Assembly: GCA_010094045.1 (NCBI GenBank)
Contig: ML986588.1
Coordinates: 434,001-498,000, forward strand
Direction of reading: 5' to 3'
Source: Lojkania enalia
Lineage: Eukaryota; Ascomycota; Dothideomycetes; Pleosporales
DNA length: 64,000 nucleotides
Numbering within the stretch: position 1 is the stretch's first letter; the number at the start of each line of letters is the position of its first letter. Positions 55,061-64,000 of this stretch are shown in pieces. A model generated the notes under the pieces. The model was not told the origin of the DNA. It worked only from the letters and a program-made list of their open reading frames with translations, and made no database searches. Made by a program: the position numbers and the translations under genes.

Positions 55061-57565
55061 ATGACTGAACCAATGTCGATGCTCTCCCCCGAGAAGCTAA
55101 ATTCCATCCCTACCGAAGACGATGACATGACCTGGCATGACCCGCCATCTTCGCCTTTCGTCTCGCATATCGAGATTGAGGACCAGGAGAACATTGCGCC
55201 CGAAGTGGCGCCCACGCCAGCCAAACAGGCTATAGCTTCCGAGGAGAATGCTCCTCAGTCGGCATTCAAAATTTCGTCGACTAGCAAGAGCCTTGGGTTG
55301 AAAGAGAGGGCAAGTCCTACGAAGCAGTCGCCCTCCAAACAGTTGCAAGACGGCTTCGAAGGCACGAGCCTCAAACAGAGTGCGGGGAGTAATGCGAGCC
55401 CAAGAAAGATGTCGCCGGTGAAGCAGCTCTCCATGGGCCGTCCAGGATCTGCCATGAGCGGTCAATCGCTCAATCACTCCTCACCCTCGAAGACATCCAA
55501 CTCGCCCTCTATCAAGCCGGACCAAGCCGTAGTTGAACCTTCGTATGATGATACGATAGATCTCTTCCTATCTCCGATCAAGCGTCCTGCATCCCCTCCA
55601 GCGGAACCTACACTACGCGAGAATGAAGGCTTGACAGTTGCGATGCGAATCATGGAAGAGACGCGTATGGAAAAGCACGAGAGCTATGAATGTTCTACGA
55701 CGTACCTATCGCAGCATGAATGGAAGGATGGGGATGACCTTGGGGTCATTGAGGATACAGAGTTCAATCCAGACGGGCCAGATCTTTCGTCGCTGACCAT
55801 TGATGATACGTGCTTCAGCGCCTTTTCTGAAATGCCCAATTTAGACATGACAAAATTTGCCGTATTGAAGAAGAGCCCGACAAAGTCTGGGGATCCTGAT
55901 CAAGTAGGAACTACTTCAATGTAGACAAACAAAATGTTGTTAACATATGTATAGGCTACACCTCGAGCCCGTGTCCAAATGACGCCGGGTACAGTCCGCC
56001 GCAGCGAGCGCACCCCGTCGCCGACCCCACGTCGGGGTCGTAAAGAGCACGACACTACCAATCTTCTCCTCGATTTCACTGCGCAAATAGAAGCGTTCTC
56101 CGCATCGCGGCGGGGTTCTCCGAGCCATGGGACCCAATCTCCTGCCAAGTCGACAACGGAGCCAGATCTTCGAAATTACTACCAAAGCCAGCGCTCCCCT
56201 GCAAAAGGATCATTTGTTCCGATGACCCCTGGGCAGAACCGTCAGCTCCTCAACTTGCTTGACTTCGAGCTTCCGCCACCACCAACACCTCGTTCAGTCC
56301 CAACTGTAACGATTCGGGAGCTGGAAAGCTTAAAGAGTAGCTTCCAGTCACAAATATCGAGCCTCACAGCCAGCCTTTCTGGAAAAGATGCCGAAGTGGA
56401 AAGCTTGGTCAACGCCGTTTCTGATGCTGAACGCCGAGTTGGCGAAGCGCAAGAAATGGTCCGTGACGAGCGGAGTGCTCGCGAGCATGCAGAAGCGCAA
56501 ATGATTGACTGGAAGAAGAAAGGCGAGGAAGTACAGAAGCTTCTTCAGGATGTACAAGCTGAGCTAGCTCGAAACGATAGTGAGCGGGAAGCACTTTTAG
56601 CTCGCCTCGCTGAAGCTGAGAAGCGTGCTGATGACGCTGAGCAGCGGTCCTCCGACCTTGAGACCCGTGTGATCGAGGCTGAGAGCAAGAATGTTGATAT
56701 GACAACATTCATCAATCCAGACGAGGGCGATGAGAATCGAAAAATTTACTCTGAAGCTGAGTGCCAAGCAGCTATTGCAGAGAAGGTCAATGAAGTTGCG
56801 AGGGACTTGCATGCGGCATACAAGGCTAAACACGAGAAAAAGATCAAGGCCCTCAAAGAGAATTACCAGAAGAAGGCAGATGACCGCTGCAAAGAATTGA
56901 GGGTGCAAATCATCAGATTAGAGCGACGGGTTGAAGAAGCTGAGAAGAAGCGAGATGATACATTCAGCAAGGTTCTCCCACCTGAATTCGACAAGGACAC
57001 CGCCTGCGAGAAATGCGGTAAAAAGGACAGTCCAATCTCTTCTATCAGCAAGGCAGATGACCTCAGACGCCTCGAAGAACAGAAATCGGAAATTGAGAAC
57101 CTAAGAGCGAAACTTGCCGGCCTACAATCAGAGCTCTCGAGCCTAAAACGTAGTAGTGAGACAATTGCGAAAGAACTTGAAGCTGAACGTATAGAGAAGG
57201 GCGAGCTTGTTCTTGCGGCAGAACAAATGATGGCCATGTGTGGTGAGAAAATGGAAGAGATGCAGCAAGAAGATTTGAGACGATCTCAGCTTGGTGGTGT
57301 ACCCCCGACTGCTCCTACCACCACCTCCAGTGGAATTGGACGACCTGGGTCTGCGCTTGCGATGGGACGGCCGGGGAGCGCTATGGGTGAGAGATTGGGT
57401 GCTATGGGCGCCGAGAAGAGTGGCATTGCAAAGCCAACGGGACTTAGAGCGCCTGGTGGATTTGGATTCAATGGTGGGAGCGGCTTGAATAGGAGTACGG
57501 GTGGGGGAAAGAGCAGGATTATGAGCAATATTGAGAGGATGGGCGGGGGACGGGGTCAGGATTGA
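55061..57565 (+). CDS. Large coiled-coil protein with Cdk-type phosphosites, unknown function
   Basis: Exons 55061-55903 and 55955-57565 give 817 residues; the 51-bp intron is phase 0. The N-terminal half is disordered and has repeated SPxK/SPTK sites (SPTKQSP, SPRKMSP, SPIKRPASP) and an acidic stretch (WKDGDDLGVIEDTEFNPDGP). The region after the splice has ATPRARVQMTPGTVRR and SPTPRRGRK, then DTTNLLLDFTAQIEAF. Residues about 400-725 form a long coiled coil broken by a CEKCGKK pair near 631. The C terminus is Gly/Arg-rich with repeated GRPGSA (three copies) and ends GGGRGQD. The Cdk-site density and coiled coil suggest a cell-cycle, spindle or septum structural protein; that is inference. I cannot name the family with confidence. 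An ATG-less frame extends upstream to 54953. Confidence 0.8.
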
Positions 57566-58161
57566 GACGGAATCTGTCTGTTGATATGCTCTAGCTTTGG
57601 TAAATGGTGTTATAGGCCTGGTCTGGAGTAATGGTATTATACACTGTACATTCTTGGGGAGGGTTCTGATAGCTTGTCCTCGTTCTGGGAAAACCGATCT
57701 ATTGCCTCTTGATTTTCCGGGAACTTTCTTTGGTGTTTTTGCTAAGAGCGTATTATTTCATGCTTGACGGCCATGTCCGTTTATCTACCTTGGCGGTTGT
57801 AGATGGAAGAGGGCACTGCCGCTTGGAATTAAAGCGAGCTAGAAAAATGCACAAAATTAGTACTTAGATTAGTATTTTACATGCAGGAAAGTCAGAAATG
57901 AGCGAATCTGAACACAAAGAGTATCGAGACATGAGTAGAACCAAAAAATCAAAGTAGAGCGGAAGGGAATAGATTGGACACAACGAACAACAAGAGGAGA
58001 GTACAAGGGTGACAGAAAACAAACCCAGTCAGTAAACAGGATAGGAATATATTATCAAGGGAAATAGCATAGCTTCACCCCAATCAGAATTCATCAACAT
58101 CGAAACTACCATGTTCTCGCCCTGAGACATGCAACATCTCCACGCCCCGCTAGTATGCTAA
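57566..58161. other. Convergent intergenic region, no gene seen
   Basis: About 600 bases between two 3' ends, AT-rich, with no motif. Contains both 3'UTRs. Confidence 0.55.
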
Positions 58162-60314
58162 TCACAGGCCCATACCAATGCCCCACACGTCCATACTGCT
58201 ACATGCACTGCCCCTACTCCTGCTCCTCCTTTGCCGCTGCCTGCGCATATTCAATTCAATACCCATGGCTTCCTGCAAGGTTGGCCATTCGACTGCACTT
58301 GCGCTCCCGACCGCCTTCGTGTTTGCATCTTTACTATGTGGGGTAGTAGCCCAAGGCTTTAGCGGCGCCTCACCAGTTTCTGAGCAGGGCGAGATCAACG
58401 GCTGCGGTGGTAGATCTTGTGCTACTGCAGTCTTGTCATGAACGCCGTCTGGCGGAGGAGGAATTTGCGGTAGCACTGACTGTAGTTCAGGATACAATAT
58501 TTCTGTCGCTGGAGGTATGCTCTCTTCAATCTTGGCTGGGATTGAACTAGGCGGGTGTACACTTTCCAGTTTTCCATCCCGTTCGCTTGGCGAGACGACC
58601 TGCCATTCGTCATCGTCATCGTCATCGTCGTGGTCCAGCGCCAGGTCCTCGAAATCGGAGGATACTGTCGGGGTCAGGCATACAGACTCCAAGTCCGATT
58701 CCGAGTTTTTGCGCTTTCGGAGGATGGTGAGGTGGTTGTTGGAGGCTAGGGATATAGGCTTGCGTTGCGGTGCGTGAGAATCGCACCAACAGGGGTTCGC
58801 ATGGCCCATTTTCAGGAAGCTGTCGAGATCCTTTTGCACCACGGAGCTGAAAGGTGAGGATGGACGCTGCTTGGCGAATTCGGGGATTGCGGGAGGGAGG
58901 GACCTTGCAAAGCAAGTGGAAGGAGCAATAACTGGATTGGCTTTTCTTGGCGGGAGCGCTGGCATTGGCACAGGTGCAATTGGTGATGGCAGCAATGAGA
59001 GTGGTGATGCGGGATTTGATATATCCTGCCATGATAGTGGCGACCATGTTTCTAGGGGTGAGGTATATGGTCCTGCGGTAGTCGCTTGTGGGCGTGGAGG
59101 CAATGGTGGTTGTATGTGTGATAACCCGAATGGACTACTTCGCGCTGATAGTATGGAGGGCGAAGGAATCAATGATGGCACGGCAGATATTGTTGGTGAG
59201 ATCGCCAATGTAGGTGACGTTGTCAGAGAGGACGTGACCGGGAACTGAGCAAACGACGGCGTAGCCAATGACAAAGGGTCTGAGACACGGTTTGGTGTCT
59301 GTGTAGGAGAACCGGGAGGAGAAGACACTAGGGATAGCGGAGATGGAGATGCCGGCCTCGACTTGTGGACAGACGAGCTTGTTATTGGCAGGGGCGAAGT
59401 AGTCTTTAGCGTTGTAGAAGCGCAGCATGCTGCTGTCGTGGCGGACCTCTGGGCTCCTGTCGGGGCAGTAAAGGCAATGGACCTTTTCGCGGAGCTAGCC
59501 TTCACGACTTTTGCCGTAGATGAGGCTAGAGCTCTTGATTGATGGGCGGCCATCTCTGGCGCTGTGAAAAACGAGGAGTGGGGAAAGAAGCGTGATTCCT
59601 TGCATCTAAACTCAGTCATATCTTGAGGTGGAGGATCCTTTTCTGTGGTCAAAAGATGCTTTCGAAGGGGCGATGGAACTCTTCGCTCATTTATTGACTT
59701 TTCCAGAGCTGTCGATACTGTAGGCTCGGCAAGAGAGTTAGGGCGGAATTGAGGCATCCAATGATGCCTGACATCTTCTGTGAGGTTCTTAGAGTTGTCT
59801 CGATGCTCTACTACTGGAGCGCTTTCTGAAGGATCCGAAAGGGGAGTCGAGTTTTTGTCGTTGAGATGAAGTGCAGACAGCCTTCGGCAAAGATCTTCGA
59901 TACCCTCGTCGTCATCCTTGGGGCTGTCTAAGTGGTGTTGCCGCTCGAACTTCAACCTATTAGTCTTTCCGCCGCGCTTTCCGCGCCTTCGAGGGCTATT
60001 AGCATGCGACTGGGTGATGTCAAATGCCCACTTGGTCTGCTTGGGTCGTTGGTCTAACTCCGCAAGAATACTGAAACGGTTGCCTGGTTATTGTTACTAT
60101 TAAGATGCAACATGCACCGGGCTCGATGCTCACCACTAGGGGCAAATTCATGCTTTGGTGAGCAGGGTCCATGCGGTGCATTTGGACCATTCGGGGCTGG
60201 AACATGTAATCCACAGTCCCCGCGCCTCTTGTCCTTCAGGTGTCTCGTTAGGGGCGGTCGTTGCCGACGGAGCTCGCGTTCATGACCAATAGGGCGAAGC
60301 TGCCCAAGGGGCAT
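58162..60314 (-). CDS. Pro/Ser-rich disordered protein, unknown function
   Basis: Minus-strand exons 60134-60314 and 58162-60083 give 700 residues. The 50-bp intron uses GTGAGC and the acceptor ATAACCAG; the alternative TTTCAG breaks the frame. The N-terminal 130 residues look most conserved: KDKRRGDCGLHVPAPNGPNA, then ILAELDQRPKQTKWAFDITQ and SPRRRGKRGGKTNRLKFERQ. The middle is very rich in Ser, Pro and Thr (PLSLVSSPPGSPTQTP type). Near residue 500 there is a short Cys-containing motif (MGHANPCWCDSHAP), followed by an eight-Asp run. The C terminus is Arg-rich and ends DVWGIGMGL. I do not recognise a family. Low complexity makes the middle poorly informative; the conserved islands argue for a real gene. 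Confidence 0.7.
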
Positions 60315-61350
60315 ATTGCGTGAGTGGAAGTGATGGATCACTATCTAGGATTCTTAGGAATACCGATACGGAAACGAAGCCAAGGTGTGTCTGTAACGTG
60401 AGAGCAACGAGGTTGGCATGGGAGAGGCATGCTGAAGCGAACGAAACATTCTATTAGGGAACTCGCGCCACGTGGGTAGTGTCTGACTGCTTCGCCGTCA
60501 AAGATAGAAAGAGTCAAACAGTGACAAGATAGCGCATGGTAGAAGTCACGGAGGTATGGGGATGGAAGGAGATGCTGACGATCAGGTTCTCCGCTTGAAG
60601 AGACCTTGAGAATTGTTACCTCAAGACGTTGGCTGCAAGCGTGAAACAAGACGGGGGATGACAGCGCGGAGAGAGTAGATTTTAACTGAAAGGAAGGCTG
60701 GGCTCATGATGAGCTGTAACTCATTCATATACTCCGAGATCTGATGTTGCTATATGTACTTTCCCAATTCATGTACTAGGGAAAGGAGGAACGTGGACTC
60801 GGGCAAGCTTCAATTACATCCCGAGACTATTTTCGGGTAATGTCCCTGCTCATTCGGAGCCGCCCCCATAAGCCATGTCTGTAATAGCTTGTTGGGGACG
60901 TATAGAAGTGCTGGTGCCATATCTTAGGATACTATCCACTGTCAGCGCCGAGGCGAGGTCTCTGTATGTGCATAGATGACCATGAACCTGTACGAATCCT
61001 AAACATCTAGAGGTGCTAGAGAAATTCATAATAGAGCATTTATGGAGGTCAGAATGATCGTTGTTGACCAGATTGGACGTGTCTAGTGGTGAGGTAGGCA
61101 AAAGCATGCTGGAAGCTATGACGCTATCTGAGTTTTAGCGCGCAGCTTCTTGGCACATCATGGCCGGTCAGATTTCTTCCCCACATCTGCATTCACCTTC
61201 AACCCGACCGACCCCCATCCGACGTGCAAACCCTCGCGCCCCTCACCTCTCCTTCCCCAAGGGCGCTCCAGGATAATTGGCAATCTAATCACCCGGCGCA
61301 ATTATCTTGGAGTCGCTGTCGCCTCCGTTACCCGCCACACACCCATTCAC
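60315..61350. promoter_or_regulatory. Divergent intergenic region, no gene seen
   Basis: About 1.04 kb between divergent genes. The frame before 61351 is open back to 61150 but has no ATG, so it is probably leader. Nothing else recognised. Confidence 0.5.
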
Positions 61351-63523
61351 ATGGCGCCCTACGCAGTCAACGCCCCGAACCGGACCTCCTACAGGGCGCG
61401 CCAGTCGCTCCCTCGCCTTGTTCCCGCCGTCCCCTTTGCGCTGTCCCGCCCCTCACCCTCCGCGAGGCCTATCACACCTGAACAGTCGGCGACCGAGAAA
61501 GGAGCTGTGACTCGGGATACCCAACGGACCCAGGCCGTAGTGGAGACGGCAGCTGAGCAGCGGCGACCATCGGTCCAGATTCCCCTTACTCCGGACTCAA
61601 AGGCCTCTGGGATCAATAATGAAGGCGTTGACCAGCCAACGCCTGCGACTTCGCCCGCTGACACTCGTCCTGAGCTGGATGAGCCGCTGGATACCCAAGG
61701 TCTGTCTCTACTCAGCAGTCCCCCTTTCTCCTTTAGCAAACGTATTACTAACAGAACAATCTATAGACTCCAGCGTCGCTGAGCCGCCTGCTCCGACCCT
61801 CGTGTCCTCGTCGGCTACTGTAGTGTCTGGAGACATATTAGTAAACGGCAACAATCCAACAGCAACTCCCCCAATCCATCTATCTGAAAAGCCCACTTCT
61901 CAGATCCTGGATGTCGGAGGCTCAGAAGCGCCTCTCCATCAGCCATTAGACCCTCCCCAGCAACATCGCCCACAATCCAGCTTTGAAGGCATTGTTTTCG
62001 GTGCTGCGCATGACTCGCCAGCGATGTCATCTACTCCACAGGAGTTGGAGCCGGGGTCTCATGTACAACGGCCTTCACTAGGTCGACAACCCCTTGGATT
62101 TAATCCTCAATTTGCTACACCATTCCAACCTGGACACTCACAACACCTGTCTGAGCAGAGCGCTTCATGGCTCCCTCCACCGTTCTCAATAGCCCCACCT
62201 GATATCATCTATGCCCACGGAAGGAACTATCACCCTACACCTTTCCCAGGCTCTGTTCCATATCAGACACCTTTCCACGGTCAGATGCCTCGGCAGGGGG
62301 TGTCTATTGCCACTAACGGCGTCTCTCGGACACCCAGATCACATTCTCAATCGCCAATCAAGTCGCAATACGACGAGACGAGGCCTGGCTCTGATTTCAG
62401 CGAAGAGCCGCGTGGAGTACATTACCCAAGCGGTTCAGCAATGCAGCCCAAACTGGAGGAGTCACCGTTTGCACTGGCGTCCTACTTGTCTGCCCAGTTC
62501 GGGAATCCCGAATTCTCGGACTTCATTCTCCAAGTCCACTCAGACGGGCCTATCCTTTTTTCTGCTCTAGTCCATGGCATTGTGGTCGCACGAAGCCCTG
62601 CTATTGCTTCCGCAATACGACGAAACATTCCGGCGGCGTTTCGGGCTAAGGATTCACGACCGCTTCTAGACGTATTCACTCGTGACAAGTTCGTTTCTCC
62701 TGATTCTCTTACGGAAGCTCTAAAGATATTGTACGGAGCTCCTTTGCTGTCAATTGAATCTTTTCTATACGGTGTGCCGCCCTTTCATCTTGATGCGGAG
62801 CAGGGTCCCTCATTCGGTGAGGCCCGTAAGCGGATGAGCCAAGCCGTCAGCTATGCGGCTGCGGGAGACGTACTCCAGATTCCTATCATGCAAGTGCGTG
62901 GCATTGAATTGGTGAAGTCGCTGTTACGGTGGGATACTCTCGATCTTGCTCTACAGTTTGGGCTCGATGCGGACGCTTCTTCGAAATCTTCTCAAAATGG
63001 AGCTATTTCTAGTCAATCCCTTAGCACAATGTTGCTTCACGACGTCCTCGATTTTGTGGCGTACCACTTCCCACCGGAGTTTAGCTTGCACTCGATCGCG
63101 CCTGAATTGAATCACAATCCGAGGTTGCCAAATACCGTCGAATTTCATGCGCTAACTCACAACCCACGACTGAGCAAGATCCGCTTCGGAGAGGCTCCAC
63201 CGGAAGAGCCAAACTACGTTGTCCGAATCCTCTCCAGCATTCTCCTTTCCGTGCCTCTCCATTTTTTACAACAATTGTTTAATCACCCCACGCTTGCAAA
63301 TCAGATCGGCTGGGCTCGGGTCTCGGAGATTATGGTTGATGTCGTCGGTGAACGGGAAAGTCGACGCAAGAAAGCATTGTCGAGCGCTATTCAGCGGTCC
63401 AACACCGGCAGCCCTCCGAAGACTCTTTTGGACAATCTCTACTGGGAGGAACGCGCGGAGTCATCTAACGAGCATTTATCTGGCTACAAGCTAACTAAGA
63501 CGAGAACGGCAGACCATGTTTGA
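61351..63523 (+). CDS. Large fungal protein with BTB-like segment, unknown function
   Basis: Exons 61351-61699 and 61767-63523 give 701 residues. The intron uses GTCTGT, an unusual donor, with a good 3' end (TATAG); the frame and conserved DSSVAEPP reading support it. The N-terminal half is disordered and rich in Pro, Ser and Gln. From about residue 345 the protein is folded: SPFALASYLSAQFGNPEFSD, FILQVHSDGPILFSALVHGI and VVARSPAIASAIRR, then LTEALKILYGAPLL, which resembles a BTB/POZ domain. A helical region follows (ARKRMSQAVSYAAAGDVLQI, LLRWDTLDLALQFGLD, LHDVLDFVAYHFPPEF) like a BACK-type extension. The C terminus carries VRILSSILLSVPLHFLQQLF. Such proteins may be ubiquitin-ligase adaptors or transcription co-factors; the class is inference. 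Confidence 0.78.
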
Positions 63524-64000
63524 TACGGCTTCCTTTTTTTTTATTTCGCTCCCTTTTGGGCATGTAGTCGACGCACATGATTGTAACAAAGTGGATATCG
63601 GAAATATAGGCCTTGATGGGGTTGGTTGGGTTTTGAGGGGTTTGAAGGCGAATGAAGGGGTACAGGTAGGCTTACCATGATTGTATTGCATAGCGTGTGT
63701 CATTGGGCGTTGCATGGGCTTTTCTTCTAATCACTACAGCACCACACTTCATTTAGCACTATCTTGGAGGGCAAGAACACAAAAGCACAGCATGACACGA
63801 CAGAGCATATCCCTTTTCCAATTCGAACTTATGATGGCATGAGGCATGGTTTACTGTACATCATCTTCTGTAGGCATCCTTTTTCTTTTATCAGCTTGGA
63901 CATGTTGGAGAATTCGGAATTCTGAGCTCGGCGAACCTATTTGCTTTTTTTTTTTCTTCATTGATAACCCCACTTGGGAACTCCGTTTTCGATGAGCTCG
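63524..64000. other. 3' flank at the window end, no gene seen
   Basis: About 480 bases, T-rich near 63530 and 63945. It holds the 3'UTR of the previous gene. No start of a further gene can be supported. Confidence 0.5.

Noticed and set aside
61150..61350. N-terminal extension of the BTB-like protein
   Set aside because: The frame lacks an ATG before 61351, and the residues look like translated leader.

Overview
This window is nuclear DNA of a filamentous ascomycete (Pezizomycotina; Dothideomycetes is possible but not proven). The evidence is eukaryotic genes with short GT-AG introns (mostly 48-60 bp with CTAAC/CTGAC-like branch sites), a class I hydrophobin, a CFEM-like protein, Atg15, the DASH subunit Dad4 and filamentous-fungal families such as DUF2458. 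There are no operons. Genes lie on both strands, and intergenic stretches are 0.3 to 4.8 kb. Exon joins below were made by eye from splice signals, reading frame and protein continuity. All of them keep the frame; the weak ones are flagged.

Layout. 0-10 kb: 3' part of eIF3 subunit L (+), a coiled-coil protein (+), a small possibly myristoylated protein (+), a Lys-rich RRM-like nucleolar-type protein (-), a small secreted/membrane Cys-rich protein (+), a COX14-type mitochondrial protein (-) and a DUF2458 protein (+). 11-19 kb: a secreted GPI-type protein (+), an NAPE-PLD-like metallo-phosphodiesterase (-) and a Clg1/Pho80-type cyclin (-) with a long repeat-rich upstream region. 22-27 kb: 60S ribosomal protein L7 (-, nine exons) with a box C/D snoRNA inside intron 2, a CFEM-like GPI-type protein (+) and a class I hydrophobin (-). 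27-31.8 kb: a gene-poor stretch with a decayed gene relic.

31.8-37.4 kb: the INO80 subunits ARP5 (-) and IES6 (+), with the DASH/kinetochore gene DAD4 (-) between them, then GOT1 (+). 38.8-45 kb: a rhodanese plus tyrosine-phosphatase protein of the Pyp1/Ptp2/Ptp3 type (-) and a DAHP synthase (-) with an apparent GC-AG intron. 46-52 kb: an unknown acidic protein (+), the Smc5/6 subunit NSE1 (-) and the autophagic lipase ATG15 (-). 52-64 kb: a VPS9-domain protein (+), a coiled-coil protein with Cdk-type sites (+), a Pro/Ser-rich unknown (-) and a large unknown with a BTB-like segment (+).

Functional themes are chromosome biology (ARP5, IES6, DAD4, NSE1, perhaps the 55 kb coiled-coil protein), membrane traffic and autophagy (GOT1, VPS9 protein, ATG15), translation (eIF3l, RPL7 and its snoRNA) and cell surface (hydrophobin, CFEM-like, GPI-type protein). 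I see no biosynthetic cluster, intact transposon, tRNA, rRNA or CRISPR array. The strongest non-obvious items are the intronic snoRNA with a 12-bp terminal stem and a 13-nt match to conserved 25S rRNA, the ARP5-DAD4-IES6 neighbourhood, the ATG-only first coding exon of DAD4, and the GC donor in the DAHP synthase gene.
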